Origin: Catalinimonas sp038039535
GTDB lineage: Bacteria > Bacteroidota > Bacteroidia > Cytophagales > Cyclobacteriaceae
Assembly: GCF_038039535.1 (NCBI RefSeq)
Contig: NZ_JBBPHP010000011.1
Location: forward strand, 62,001-126,000
Reading direction: 5' to 3'
DNA: 64,000 nt
Numbering within the stretch: the first letter of the stretch is position 1; every line of letters begins with the position of its first letter. The position numbers and the translations under genes are program-made. Of the stretch, positions 52,736 through 62,442 are shown piece by piece. The notes under the pieces were generated by a model. It did not search any database, was not told the origin of the DNA, and worked only from the letters and a program-made list of their open reading frames with translations.

Positions 52736-53929
52736 ATGAAATTCAATAGATATATAATATTAAGCCTGTTTGTGACGATCAACATACTCAGCGCCTGCGG
52801 AAGTGAGGAAAGTACTCAGACCAGTGCAGAAGAAGCACATGAAGATGAGCATCATGAAGAAGAAGGCGTTCATTTCTCTACCGAGCAGTTTGATGCATTG
52901 GATATGCAGGTAGGAGAGCTTCCCATGCGCAACCTTTCTTCCCTGGTAGAAGCCAACGGTCAACTGGAAGTACCGCCCCAGAACGAAGCTACGGTCACCG
53001 CCATCATGGGCGCCAATATCACTTCTATACAGGTGATAGAAGGAGATGATGTAAGGAAGGGGCAGGTGCTGGCCTATCTCTCCCATCCCAATCTTACAAG
53101 ATTACAGAGCGATTACCTGGAAGCCCACAGTAGTTTGCAGTTTCTGGAACAGGAGTTTCAGCGTCAGAAAAGGTTGTACGAAGAGGAAGTGGGTTCGGGT
53201 AAAAACTATCAGCAGACCCAGGCCGATTATCGTTCCCAACAGGCAATGGTCAAAAGTTTGGAGTCTCAGCTCAGGCAGTTGAGCATGAATCCTGCTCGCA
53301 TTCAGGATGGTAATTTTTATGATCAGGTGCCAGTCGTCAGTCCTATTGAGGGCTCAGTAACGGAAATAGGGGTGAAAACTGGTCAGTACGTACAGCCCGA
53401 GAAAAACCTTTTTGAGATCGTAAATACCCACCATATCCATGCTGACCTGATGGTGTTTGAAAAGGACATTTACAAAGTGGAAGAAGGGCAACGGGTACGT
53501 TTTACGGTAGAGACTTTGCCGGGACAGGAGCTATTTGCTGAGATCTATTCGGTAGGAAAGAAGTTTGAGCAGAATCCTAAAGCAGTACACATTCATGCTG
53601 AAATAGAAAATTCAACCGGTAAGCTAATTCCCGGCATGTACATTCAGGGAGAAGTGCTCACCGATAGTGTGGAAACTTATGCTTTACCCGAAGAAGCCAT
53701 TGCCAGCGAAGGCGATGGATATGTAGCCTTCTTGGCAAATGAAGAGGTAGAAGGTGAATCTGAAGTCTGGATGTTTACACCGGTGCCAGTCGTTACTGGT
53801 GCTTCTTCCAAAGGCTGGGTTGAGGTCAAGTTTATGGAAACGCTACCTGAGAATGCGCGTTTTGCCCTGAACAATGCGTACTACCTGACGGCAGAAATGC
53901 AGAAAGGGGAGGCAGGGCATAGTCATTGA
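52736..53929 (+). CDS. Periplasmic adaptor of heavy-metal RND efflux (CusB/CzcB type)
   Basis: A 397-residue lipoprotein adaptor (signal ending ILSAC, Cys21). Just after the lipobox is an acidic/His stretch (AHEDEHHEEEGVH) and at the C-terminus GEAGHSH, both likely metal contacts. The lipoyl-like halves (VTAIMGANITSIQVIEGDDVRKGQVLAYL and VVSPIEGSVTEIGVKTGQYV) flank a coiled-coil hairpin (about residues 120-180), followed by the beta-barrel and membrane-proximal domains. It joins the inner-membrane pump to the outer-membrane factor. The gene starts five bases after the pump stop. Confidence 0.9.
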   Translation: MKFNRYIILSLFVTINILSACGSEESTQTSAEEAHEDEHHEEEGVHFSTEQFDALDMQVGELPMRNLSSLVEANGQLEVPPQNEATVTAIMGANITSIQVIEGDDVRKGQVLAYLSHPNLTRLQSDYLEAHSSLQFLEQEFQRQKRLYEEEVGSGKNYQQTQADYRSQQAMVKSLESQLRQLSMNPARIQDGNFYDQVPVVSPIEGSVTEIGVKTGQYVQPEKNLFEIVNTHHIHADLMVFEKDIYKVEEGQRVRFTVETLPGQELFAEIYSVGKKFEQNPKAVHIHAEIENSTGKLIPGMYIQGEVLTDSVETYALPEEAIASEGDGYVAFLANEEVEGESEVWMFTPVPVVTGASSKGWVEVKFMETLPENARFALNNAYYLTAEMQKGEAGHSH

Positions 53930-54048
53930 GTTGGGTGTACTTTTTAAGTGCAGGTCAGAGGCGTACATTCTGAATTTTATGTCGTTTTGGCAAACAGTCG
54001 CAAAATCTCATGGTTGAATTTGTTTAACACTTTTTAATATTTATGATC

Positions 54049-54393
54049 ATGAAAAAATCAATTTTGTCTATTAGCTTTCTATTTTTTGCTGCCGTAGTAT
54101 TTCAGGCCTGCAGTGGAGGAAGCAACAGCAGTACCGAAATGGAAAATACGGACATAGTAGAATCCGGTACGTATATGGGTACCGCTGACCGCGTAGACCC
54201 TGAAGAACAGGAGATTTATGTAGAGACTGAAGATGGGAAGATGCTGGAACTTTATTTTACAGAACAAACCAATTTGACTCAGAATGGGCAATCTGTCACA
54301 TTTGATGCACTACAGCAGGGGCAACAGTTGGAAGTAGAGATAGAAAAGAAAGGACAGCGTTTAGAGCCTATAGCAGTGAGAATTATAGGATAG
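54049..54393 (+). CDS. Small predicted lipoprotein with beta-barrel-like domain
   Basis: A 114-residue lipoprotein (lipobox VVFQAC, Cys near 21). The mature part has a Ser/Asn-rich linker and then a compact beta-fold (GTADRVDPEEQEIYVETEDGKMLELYF... GQQLEVEIEKKGQRLEPIAVRII) resembling small OB-like or DUF5666-type domains. No known function. Placed 119 bases after the adaptor gene and one base before a DUF2231-like gene, so it may belong to the metal operon. Confidence 0.65.
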   Translation: MKKSILSISFLFFAAVVFQACSGGSNSSTEMENTDIVESGTYMGTADRVDPEEQEIYVETEDGKMLELYFTEQTNLTQNGQSVTFDALQQGQQLEVEIEKKGQRLEPIAVRIIG

Positions 54394-54394
54394 G

Positions 54395-54892
54395 ATGAAT
54401 GAAATTCCATCCATTTGGCGGACAGAGCTTTGGCACCCTCTGTCCGTTCATTTTCCTATTGCTATTTTGAGTTTTGCATCTGTGGTGGGTATGGCTTACT
54501 TGCTCTTTAAAAAAAGAGATTTTGCCCCTTACCTCAGATTTACCCTTTCTTTACTTCTATGGTGTGGTGTAGCACTATTTTGGCTAGCCTTTCTTACCGG
54601 ACAGGAAGCGTATAGCATTGTGGTGCGGCAAATTTGTGACCCCCATGTACTAAAAAATCATTTGTTTTGGGCTTATATCTCTGGAGCAAGCTTCTCTCTG
54701 GCCACCGCCTTAGATATCCTTGTAAGGTTAATTTCCCTGAAATTTAAAAACTGGTTGGTGATTGGATCAGTTGTACTCATGGTAGGAGGCTCAGTTTGCA
54801 TAGCTTATGTAGGGCATCTCGGAGCAAGGCTGGTTTACCAGCAGGCAGCCGGTGTTTATCAACCCTCTGAGAATTGTATTGAATTTGAATGA
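54395..54892 (+). CDS. DUF2231-like membrane protein
   Basis: A 165-residue inner-membrane protein with four helices. The opening WHPLSVHFPIAILSFASV matches the HP-x-x-VHFPIA signature of DUF2231 proteins, and a further His (CDPHVLKNHLFW) and HLGARLVY lie in later helices; these conserved His could bind heme or metal. DUF2231 proteins often accompany metal efflux or c-type cytochrome genes. It starts one base after the small lipoprotein stop. Confidence 0.75.
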   Translation: MNEIPSIWRTELWHPLSVHFPIAILSFASVVGMAYLLFKKRDFAPYLRFTLSLLLWCGVALFWLAFLTGQEAYSIVVRQICDPHVLKNHLFWAYISGASFSLATALDILVRLISLKFKNWLVIGSVVLMVGGSVCIAYVGHLGARLVYQQAAGVYQPSENCIEFE

Positions 54893-54981
54893 TCTGGAGT
54901 AGGGTTTACAATAAGCATAAATGCCTCTATGACATGTGTTTTTACTGTAAATCATTTTTTAACCTATAAATATCTTTAGCA

Positions 54982-55341
54982 ATGTTACAACTTTTAGATT
55001 TCACACAGGATAACATTATTGCTACCCGAGCAACTGGTAAAGTTACCGGAGAGGATTATGAAAGAGTAAAACCAATTATTGATAAGATCACAGGAAAAGG
55101 CCAGAAGATTCGCTGGTACTATGAGCTACAGAATGAAGAAGGTTTCAATATGGGAGCGATTCTGGAAGACCTGAAAGTAGATATCCAGCATGCCAGCGAC
55201 TATGAAAAGATTGCTGTGGTAGGAGATAAGAAGTGGCAGGAAACAGTAACCAAAGCTTTTAAGCCATTTACCAATGCCAACGTTCATTTCTTTGAGATAA
55301 GTGAAAAGCAAAAAGCGCAGCACTGGATTACAAGCTACTAG
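54982..55341 (+). CDS. SpoIIAA-like STAS-domain protein
   Basis: A 119-residue cytosolic protein matching the SpoIIAA-like STAS fold (PF11964-type). It has the alternating beta/alpha pattern (NIIATRATGKVTGEDYERVKPIID, KIRWYYELQN, YEKIAVVGDKKWQETVTKAFKPF). Proteins of this kind bind lipids or nucleotides and often act in stress responses; no specific role can be assigned. Followed by a strong terminator. Confidence 0.8.
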   Translation: MLQLLDFTQDNIIATRATGKVTGEDYERVKPIIDKITGKGQKIRWYYELQNEEGFNMGAILEDLKVDIQHASDYEKIAVVGDKKWQETVTKAFKPFTNANVHFFEISEKQKAQHWITSY

Positions 55342-55348
55342 TATGAGT

Positions 55349-55391
55349 AGATCTGACAGATTTTCAAAATCTGCCAGATCTTATCTTTTTT
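55349..55391 (+). terminator. Rho-independent terminator after STAS gene
   Basis: Sixteen-base arms with a single mismatch (agatctgacagatttt and aaaatctgccagatct, one-base centre) followed by tatctttttt. It lies just after the STAS gene stop at 55341 and runs into the end of the convergent DUF4301 gene. Confidence 0.75.
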
Positions 55392-56946
55392 AAGACTGAT
55401 GCTGTTCCCGCAGTAGGTCATTCACAGTTTTGACCGGATTAAAAGTAATGATAGGCACCTCCACAAAAACGGTGTTCCAGTCTGACATGCTGCCGTTCCA
55501 GAGGCCAGGCAATTCCAGGGCCTTGAGGTCTTTCCCATCTTTTGACTTTTTTGAAATAAAGCCTGTCTGAGGGTCTACAAATTTTTTCAGATCAAATTTA
55601 TGTTCTTCAAAATCTTTGAGTGAGCATACTATATCTACCGGGTTGAAGTGGGTAGAGTTTTTGAAGATAGACATCTGCTCAGTATCATGGGTATCCACCT
55701 GCGCACTTTCTACAATTTGTAATGAAGTAGAGCCATCACTGTTCTCTGCCCAGAAAGGTCCACCACCCGGTTCGCCTTCATTTTTCACCATACCGCAAAC
55801 GCGAATGGGACGATCCAGTTTCTGGAAAAGGTACGCTACTTTCTCATCATCTTCCATCGTACTAAAAACCTGCGGAGAGATGGTGCAAAGCTGGTTTTCT
55901 ACAAAGTGCTGGATTTCTTCTATCTTCTCCGGAGACAGATCGTCAGATTCATGGATAAGCTTGAGATACGAAAAGATAGTCTCCTGATAGCGCAGCAGTA
56001 TACCTCCCAGCATCTTTTTGTTCCGGTAGGTAGCCTCCTTGATGGAGTCAGGTACTACGTTATCAATATTCTTAATGAAGACAATATCCGCATCCAGATC
56101 ATTCAGGTTTTCTATCAAGGCTCCATGTCCTCCTGGACGTAGTAATATGCTGCCATCTTCATTGCGGAAGGGCTTATTCTCCATGTCTACCGCGATAGTA
56201 TCGGTAGAAGGCTTTTGCTCAGAAAAGGAGATATGGTAGGTTACGCTATACTCTTGTTCGTAAGAAACTTTGACCTCTTCAATATGCTGCTCAAAACCTT
56301 TACGATGTTCGGGAGATACAGTGAAATGTATAAACACTTCATTGTTAGCGTTTTTGCAATACTTTGCCCCTTCTACCAGATGTTCTTCTACCGGAGTACG
56401 GGTAGTATCGGTATAGGCATGGAATTCAAGCAACCCTTTGGGAAGGTTACCATACTGCAAGCCATCATCTTCCAGAAGCGTCTCTAAAACACTCACATAC
56501 TGACGTTGAAGAATAGCTTCGTTCAGGCCTATTCCGTGCTTTTCGTAATGTTTTTCTTTGAGGCTATTGTAAAATGCAAAATCTTCAATATGCTTGAAGA
56601 AATTGAAAATAGGGCGAAGTTCTTCATCGCTGGTAAGCTTCTGATAATCTTCATCGCTGCCACTGTAAGAGCTCATAAAGCCAAACAACGCTTTAAACAT
56701 ACGGCTGGCAGCTCCCGATGCGGGTACGAATTTCACTACCTTTATTTGAGGAGATTCCTGCTCATAGGTGCTTATATATTTCTCAGCTAATTGCTCATCT
56801 ATCTGGAGTAAACCATCGTTGATGGTGGCAGCCTTGATAATTCTGAGAAAAGGAAAACCCTCTTCAAACTGTTGGATTTGCTGCTTAATGGTGTCAAGGT
56901 TGGCACCGTATGCTTTAAGATGATTTAAATCTTGGTCGGAAAACAT
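55390..56946 (-). CDS. DUF4301 family protein
   Basis: A 518-residue soluble protein of the DUF4301 family, found mostly in Bacteroidota. Conserved parts visible: FVPASGAASRMFKAL near residue 75, RTPVEEHLVEGAKYC, LLRPGGHGALIENLNDLDADIVFIKNIDNVVPD around 265-300, VCGMVKNEGEPGGGPFWAEN and FNPVDIVCSLKDF. The G-x-G-G and LLRPGGHGA stretches resemble nucleotide-sugar pyrophosphorylase chemistry, but the reaction is not established. It stands alone, convergent with the STAS gene. Confidence 0.85.
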   Translation of the reverse strand: MFSDQDLNHLKAYGANLDTIKQQIQQFEEGFPFLRIIKAATINDGLLQIDEQLAEKYISTYEQESPQIKVVKFVPASGAASRMFKALFGFMSSYSGSDEDYQKLTSDEELRPIFNFFKHIEDFAFYNSLKEKHYEKHGIGLNEAILQRQYVSVLETLLEDDGLQYGNLPKGLLEFHAYTDTTRTPVEEHLVEGAKYCKNANNEVFIHFTVSPEHRKGFEQHIEEVKVSYEQEYSVTYHISFSEQKPSTDTIAVDMENKPFRNEDGSILLRPGGHGALIENLNDLDADIVFIKNIDNVVPDSIKEATYRNKKMLGGILLRYQETIFSYLKLIHESDDLSPEKIEEIQHFVENQLCTISPQVFSTMEDDEKVAYLFQKLDRPIRVCGMVKNEGEPGGGPFWAENSDGSTSLQIVESAQVDTHDTEQMSIFKNSTHFNPVDIVCSLKDFEEHKFDLKKFVDPQTGFISKKSKDGKDLKALELPGLWNGSMSDWNTVFVEVPIITFNPVKTVNDLLREQHQS

Positions 56947-57091
56947 ATAGAAAAAAATTAGTTGGGTTGAAAAAGATGTCGTGCCTGAAAATAGTAATAA
57001 AAGCTAATATTACACAAAATGCACAAAGGAAATGAAATTCATTCAGCATAATGAGGAGTGGGATAAAAGTTTAACTCCTAAAAAAATAAAA

Positions 57092-57114
57092 AGCTCCTGA
57101 ACAGTTCAGGAGCT
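57092..57114 (-). terminator. Terminator of the class A PBP gene
   Basis: A perfect 10-bp stem (agctcctgaa and ttcaggagct) with a 3-base loop. On the minus strand it is followed by ttttatttttttagg, a strong T-run, 20 bases after the PBP stop. Confidence 0.85.
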
Positions 57115-57132
57115 GAAATTAAATATTATTGA

Positions 57133-59559
57133 TCAGTTCTTTTTGCCGCCAAAAATACCTCGGATTACATCTCCCAGTGTAGTACGTTTCTTTTCGCGCC
57201 TTTGGGCTGGGCTTTCTCTTTGTACAGGCTGAGCTTCGTGCTCGGCTACTTTTTCCTCCTCTCTACGGTCTTCATCACCGGCAAAAAGCCTCCAGAAGAA
57301 GCCTCTGTCTTCATTCAGATTTTCTTTATAAAAATCGCAGTCCAGCTTGTCTTTGGCCCTGCGGCTCAACTCAGGAAAGTGGCCATTGCTTACCATCCGG
57401 AAATCAGGCTCCCGGTTGACCTGCTGCATAAACTTGGCCCAGATAGGCAAAGCAGTATTGGCTCCCTGACCTAGTGTAAGGCTACGGAAACGAATCATTC
57501 GGGTGGAACCACCTACCCATGCTCCGGCTACCAATTTGGGAGTTGCTCCCACAAACCATCCATCCGCCTGCGACTGAGTAGTGCCGGTTTTTCCAGCAAT
57601 TTCATTTTTCAGTCCATAGGCATAACGAATTCGGCGAGCAGAGCCGCTATCTACTACATTTTTGAGCATGTGTACCATAATGTCGGCCACTTCCGAATGC
57701 AGGACTTTTCTGAGATCCTCCTTTTCTTTTTTGGTAAAATCTGCGATCACATTGCCGTACTGGTCTTCTATGCCCAGCAGGTACATGGGTTTTACCCGGT
57801 AACCGCGATTCACAAAAGTGCTGTAAACCGTAAGCATCTCGGAAAGTGTAAGGTCTGCCGTGCCCAGGGCAATGGAGGGTTCTGAGGGCAACTCATGTTC
57901 CACCCCCATATCATATGCTAACGAAGTTACCTTGCTCACCCCAGTTTGCATCATCAGATCTACCGTCACTGTATTGACAGAATGGGCCAAGGCTCCGGGC
58001 ATGGAGTAATAGCCTTCGTACTTATTGTCGGCATTGCGGGGTGCCCAGCCTTTATATTCATCGTATGTCCTGAGCTCATTGCTGATGAAGTCACAGGGTT
58101 GTTTACCGTCTTCTATAGCTGCTGCGTATACAATGGGCTTGAAAGTAGAGCCTACCTGTCGGCGGGCCGTCACATGGTCATACTTAAAGTGCTCATGGTT
58201 AATGCCTCCTACCCAGGCTTTGACATGACCATTTTCGGGCCGCATAGCCAGGAAACCGGCGTTGAGGAACATCTGGTAATACGCGATGGAGTCCAGCGGA
58301 CTCATGGTTTTTTCCTTTTCTCCTTCCCAGGTAAATACCGTCATGGGAATGGGTTCCTTAAAGCTCGCTTCCGCCTCTTCAGCTGTTTTTCCATTGGCGA
58401 TCATTTGCTTATAGCGGGAAGAGCGCTGCATCAGCGTCTTCAGGTAATCGTTATTCTGATCCCAGGGGGTGCGGCCCTGCCAGTGCTTGAAGAAGGTAGT
58501 TTGCAGCTCTTTCATATGATCTTGCACTGCCTTCTCAGCATAAGCCTGCATGCGTGAGTCAATGGTGGTAAAGATCTTTAAACCATCAGTGTAAATATTA
58601 TAAGTAGTACCGTCATCTTTGGGGTGATCATCCAGCCACTTTTGTACTTCATGCCGAAGCTTCTCTCTAAAGTAAGGTGCAAGACCTTCGTTATGAGAGA
58701 CATAGGTGTAATTCAGTTCCATAGGAATAGACTTCAGAGAATCAGCCTGAAACTGAGTAATGTATTCCGACTTAGCCATCAGATTGAGTACCACATTACG
58801 TCTGCCTTTGGCACGTTCAGGATGAAGTCTTGGGCTGTAGAAAGTCGTAGCTTTGAGCGTACCTACCAGCAGGGCAGCCTCTTCGGGTTTAATATCTTTG
58901 GCTGACTTATTGAAAAAGCGCTTGGTAGCAGCTTCTATACCATATACATTTCCACCAAAAGGCACAGTATTGAGATATAAAGCCAGAATTTCTTCTTTAT
59001 TATAAATCTCTTCCAGGCTGGTAGCAATGAATATTTCCTTGAGTTTGTTAACCGGCATGCTTAGTAGCCAGAAGTCCTGACGAGGAAAAAGGTTTTTGGC
59101 CAGCTGCTGGCTGATGGTGCTACCTCCTCCGGAACTTTCATTGCCCAGCATAATACTTTTGACCAGTACCCGTGCCAGGCTGCGGTAGTCAATACCTTCA
59201 TGCTTATAAAAGCGAGCATCTTCGGTAGATACCAAAGCCTGAACGATGTAAGGAGAAATGTTTTCGTAACGCGCGTTGGTGCGGTTTTCTATATAATATT
59301 TGCCTAAGAGCTGGCGGTCGTAAGAATAGACCTCTGAGGCATTAAAGTTTTTGATATTACGCAATTCCTGCTCATTGGGAAGTCTGCCAAAAAATCCCAT
59401 GTGGACCAGGAAAATAAACAACAGGCCAGACAGCAGAACACCAAAAAATGTATAAACGCCCAGGCGAAGCCACTGACGCCAGCCAAAATGCCTAACCGTA
59501 CGAAAAATAGCTTTGAACATATGCTGTATCATCCGGAAAAACTTCCGAATGATGTTCAT
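57133..59559 (-). CDS. Class A penicillin-binding protein 1A (transglycosylase/transpeptidase)
   Basis: An 808-residue bifunctional peptidoglycan synthase. The frame is open to a TTG at 59610, but the ATG at 59559 (MNIIRKFFRMIQHMF) precedes a cytoplasmic stretch and one membrane helix. Glycosyltransferase motifs: STEDARFYKHEGIDYRS and GGGSTISQQLAKNLFPRQ. Transpeptidase motifs: VGSTFKPIVYAAA (catalytic Ser, Lys), HSVNTVTVDL and GKTGTTQSQADGWFVG. The C-terminus ends in a basic tail. It polymerises and crosslinks murein on the outer face of the inner membrane. Confidence 0.95.
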   Translation of the reverse strand: MNIIRKFFRMIQHMFKAIFRTVRHFGWRQWLRLGVYTFFGVLLSGLLFIFLVHMGFFGRLPNEQELRNIKNFNASEVYSYDRQLLGKYYIENRTNARYENISPYIVQALVSTEDARFYKHEGIDYRSLARVLVKSIMLGNESSGGGSTISQQLAKNLFPRQDFWLLSMPVNKLKEIFIATSLEEIYNKEEILALYLNTVPFGGNVYGIEAATKRFFNKSAKDIKPEEAALLVGTLKATTFYSPRLHPERAKGRRNVVLNLMAKSEYITQFQADSLKSIPMELNYTYVSHNEGLAPYFREKLRHEVQKWLDDHPKDDGTTYNIYTDGLKIFTTIDSRMQAYAEKAVQDHMKELQTTFFKHWQGRTPWDQNNDYLKTLMQRSSRYKQMIANGKTAEEAEASFKEPIPMTVFTWEGEKEKTMSPLDSIAYYQMFLNAGFLAMRPENGHVKAWVGGINHEHFKYDHVTARRQVGSTFKPIVYAAAIEDGKQPCDFISNELRTYDEYKGWAPRNADNKYEGYYSMPGALAHSVNTVTVDLMMQTGVSKVTSLAYDMGVEHELPSEPSIALGTADLTLSEMLTVYSTFVNRGYRVKPMYLLGIEDQYGNVIADFTKKEKEDLRKVLHSEVADIMVHMLKNVVDSGSARRIRYAYGLKNEIAGKTGTTQSQADGWFVGATPKLVAGAWVGGSTRMIRFRSLTLGQGANTALPIWAKFMQQVNREPDFRMVSNGHFPELSRRAKDKLDCDFYKENLNEDRGFFWRLFAGDEDRREEEKVAEHEAQPVQRESPAQRREKKRTTLGDVIRGIFGGKKN

Positions 59560-59807
59560 TAATGTTTTTTTGACCTTGGGATTCAATGAAATGTCAGTTT
59601 GGTAAAACAATCTACATTACTACGCTAAATCATCCGCTTTGTTATGACATTGTATCATAATAAATAGCTGATTCGCAAAACGAATGACTAACAAGTAGGC
59701 AGCATGCATAATTCCCCCGCCGCTTTTACAAACTAACTTTTTTTGGCATATTGAAAGTTTAATGGCTGCATGCGGCCTATCAATGACTCCCTAACAAACC
59801 AAACCAC

Positions 59808-60890
59808 ATGAAGAGAATTTGCTTTCTACTGCTTTTATGCATTACATCAGTGCATACTTTGTGCCATGCGCAATCGCGCGACGAACTCTTAGAACAAGTA
59901 GAGTCACTGGAGGAAGAAATTGGAGACCTTCGTCATCAGTTTAACGCTTTAGAAAAGTCAATTGATGACTTGGCGTGGCAGCAGTCAATGGATAATATTG
60001 CTTTTGTAGATAAAGTTACGTTGACCGGTCCACCCAAAAGAGTAATTGATAATCCTACCGGACAGGGAGCTAATAACCCGCTTAAATTTAGTGCTTACGT
60101 TTTCCTTCCTAGAAATATTGATTTCTCCAAAAAGTACCCTTTGCTCGTCTTACCCCATGGGGGAGTACATAGTAACTTCAATACATTTTACCAGCATATC
60201 GTCCGGGAATTGATGGTGCAGGAGTATATTGTAGTTGCTCCGGAATATAGAGGGAGTACCGGCTACGGCAAAGGATTCTACGAAACTATTGACTATGGAG
60301 GACTAGAAGTAGAAGATGTGTATAGCAGTCGTAATTATATGCTGGAGAACTATGACTTTATTGACGCGAACCGGGTAGGCATTTTAGGCTGGAGTCATGG
60401 TGGCTTGATCACGCTGCACAACATCTTTGAGCATCCTGACGATTATAAAGTGGCTTATGCAGGCGTTCCTGTGAGTGATCTCATTGCCCGGATGGGCTAC
60501 AAAACCCAAAGGTATCGTGACCTATATTCCGCTGATTATCACATTGGTAAGTCCGCTTATGAGGATGTGGAAGAGTATAGGCGCCGTTCTCCTGCCTGGC
60601 AGGCCCATAAGCTACAAACTCCTCTGCTTATTCACACCAATACCAATGATGGAGATGTAAATGTCTTTGAGGTAGAGCACCTGATCAAATCCCTTAAAGC
60701 AGAAGATAAGGATTTTGAATACGAAATCTATGAAGACATTCCCGGCGGTCATACCTTTGACAGGATTGATACGCAAAAAGCCAAAGAAGTGAGGTTGAAG
60801 GTATATAATTTTTTAGCAGATTACTTAAAACCAAATGTAACCTTCCGTAATGTCAAGGAGTTGCAGCAGGCTAGTTACCTGCCTCGCTAA
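59808..60890 (+). CDS. Exported alpha/beta-hydrolase, prolyl-oligopeptidase (S9)-like
   Basis: A 360-residue exported serine hydrolase (signal cleaved after LCHAQ). A short coiled coil (ELLEQVESLEEEIGDLRHQFNALEKS is partly heptad) precedes the catalytic domain. The triad is Ser in GWSHGGLI, Asp in NTNDGDVN and His in PGGHTFD; the oxyanion part is LPHGGVHS. The S9-type catalytic fold is present without the N-terminal propeller, as in dipeptidyl-peptidase-like esterases of Bacteroidota. Substrate unknown, peptide or ester. Its stop overlaps the next start by one base (TAATG). Confidence 0.8.
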   Translation: MKRICFLLLLCITSVHTLCHAQSRDELLEQVESLEEEIGDLRHQFNALEKSIDDLAWQQSMDNIAFVDKVTLTGPPKRVIDNPTGQGANNPLKFSAYVFLPRNIDFSKKYPLLVLPHGGVHSNFNTFYQHIVRELMVQEYIVVAPEYRGSTGYGKGFYETIDYGGLEVEDVYSSRNYMLENYDFIDANRVGILGWSHGGLITLHNIFEHPDDYKVAYAGVPVSDLIARMGYKTQRYRDLYSADYHIGKSAYEDVEEYRRRSPAWQAHKLQTPLLIHTNTNDGDVNVFEVEHLIKSLKAEDKDFEYEIYEDIPGGHTFDRIDTQKAKEVRLKVYNFLADYLKPNVTFRNVKELQQASYLPR

Positions 60891-61645
60891 TGGATTGGCT
60901 AGATATTTTGATCGTTATCTCTGCCGGTTTCGCAGCGGGCTTTATCAACACTCTGGCAGGAGGTGGTTCACTAATTGCCTTATCGGCTTTGATTTTTATG
61001 GGGCTTCCTCCTGCCGTTGCCAATGCTACCAATAGGGTTGCGGTCTTCTCGCAAAATGTTTTTGGTGTACTAGGCTTTAAAAGTAAAGGAATATCTTCCT
61101 TTCGTTTTAGTCTCTGGCTGGGGCTTTCCGCACTTATAGGGGCTGCCATAGGCGCTAAAATCGCAGTAGATATTGATGCTGAACTTTTTAACAAGCTGCT
61201 GGCAGTGATCATGCTTGTTGTGGTTATTTTCATCGTTTTTCACCCCAATAAGGGGATTATTGAAACAGTGGAGCGAATGGATAAAAAGCACCAGGCCATC
61301 AGTATCTTTCTCTTTTTTTTTGTTGGCTTATGGGGAGGCTTTATACAGGTAGGAGTAGGCTTTTTAGTAATTGCCTTGTTGTCTACAGTCAATCGTTTTA
61401 GCCTGGTCAAAAGCAATAGTGTAAAAGTCTTTGTGATACTCATATATACAGTAGCAGCCCTGGGTGTGTTTATCTGGGAAGGTAAAATTAACTGGAGCTA
61501 TGGTTTGGTCCTGGCCCTGGGTAACTCTTCCGGAGCCTGGTTTGCCTCGCGCTGGTCAGTGGAGAAAGGAGACAAGTGGGTGAAAGTTTTTTTGATAGCC
61601 ACTGTCATTGCCATCGCTGTAAGGCTATGGTTTTTTAGTGAGTAG
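60890..61645 (+). CDS. TSUP (TauE/SafE) family membrane exporter
   Basis: A 251-residue inner-membrane protein with about seven helices and the TauE/SafE repeat pattern (AGFAAGFINTLAGGGSLIALSALIFMGLPPAVANATNRV and GLWGGFIQVGVGFLVIALLS). The family exports sulfite, sulfoacetate or other small anions. Its start overlaps the hydrolase stop by one base, so they are co-translated; it ends 12 bases before the convergent glycosyltransferase. The substrate cannot be told. Confidence 0.85.
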   Translation: MDWLDILIVISAGFAAGFINTLAGGGSLIALSALIFMGLPPAVANATNRVAVFSQNVFGVLGFKSKGISSFRFSLWLGLSALIGAAIGAKIAVDIDAELFNKLLAVIMLVVVIFIVFHPNKGIIETVERMDKKHQAISIFLFFFVGLWGGFIQVGVGFLVIALLSTVNRFSLVKSNSVKVFVILIYTVAALGVFIWEGKINWSYGLVLALGNSSGAWFASRWSVEKGDKWVKVFLIATVIAIAVRLWFFSE

Positions 61646-61657
61646 ATACTATCCAGA

Positions 61658-62392
61658 TTATCTCACATCTTTATAAAACTTCTTCTTGAGCCAATGCGGT
61701 GAGACGCCCAATGTCCATAAGATCAATACAGTAAAATAAAGCGCATGGGCTTTCCAAATTCCCAATCTGCTTACTCGTCGGTCAGAACTGTAGACTTTGG
61801 TAGCAAGCTGTCTGATATACCCAAGTTTATTGATACGCAGACAAAAATCAGCTTCTTCCATAACAGGTGAATTTTCATCAAAGCCTCCAATCTTAACAAA
61901 GTCAGTTTTTCTGCAAAACATCGCCTGATCTCCAAAAAGTAATCGTAAACCACGAAAAAAGTAGTGATAGGGACGATAGATCAGCGGACAAAGGTGCGTT
62001 TTGATATAATTGAGCAAGGAAGTGAAAGTTCTGGTTTTTCTTTTGCCTCGCATGATAGAAACGAAGCCTCCCAATACGAGCTTTGAATCCTTTAATGCCT
62101 CTCTGATCTCAGATACTAGGCTGGAAGGAACTTCAGTATCTGCATGCAAAAAACATAAATAATCTCCTTTTGCCTCAGCAGCACCGGCATTCATCTGAAT
62201 AGCCCGGCCTGTTCGGCATTTAATTATCCTGACAGGAAAACGGTTTGCATCCTCAAGGGTATGGTCTGTACTTCCCCCATCCACTACAATGATTTCATAG
62301 GCTGGTGGATTGATTTGCATTAAGCGATGAAGCGTATCATTTAGATAATTTTCCTCATTCAGGCATGGAATAATTATACTTATACGACTCAT
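61658..62392 (-). CDS. GT2 glycosyltransferase, TIGR04283 type
   Basis: A 244-residue family 2 glycosyltransferase. GT-A features: SIIIPCLNEENYLNDTL, VVDGGSTDHT (nucleotide sugar), the TIGR04283 hallmark CRTGRAIQMNAGAAEAKGDYLCFLHADTEVP with the DxD-like HADT, and GGFDENSPVMEEADFCLRI. One C-terminal membrane helix (LYFTVLILWTLGVSPHWL). TIGR04283 is named after arsenosugar biosynthesis, but many members are found without those genes, as here. Confidence 0.85.
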   Translation of the reverse strand: MSRISIIIPCLNEENYLNDTLHRLMQINPPAYEIIVVDGGSTDHTLEDANRFPVRIIKCRTGRAIQMNAGAAEAKGDYLCFLHADTEVPSSLVSEIREALKDSKLVLGGFVSIMRGKRKTRTFTSLLNYIKTHLCPLIYRPYHYFFRGLRLLFGDQAMFCRKTDFVKIGGFDENSPVMEEADFCLRINKLGYIRQLATKVYSSDRRVSRLGIWKAHALYFTVLILWTLGVSPHWLKKKFYKDVR

Positions 62393-62442
62393 GCTGATAA
62401 CAAAGAAGGTTAAACTAGATTTATTAAGATAAAGTATAGCAT

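Noticed and set aside
57946..58557. 203-codon plus-strand frame
   Set aside because: Lies inside the class A PBP gene on the other strand, whose catalytic motifs prove it is the real gene.
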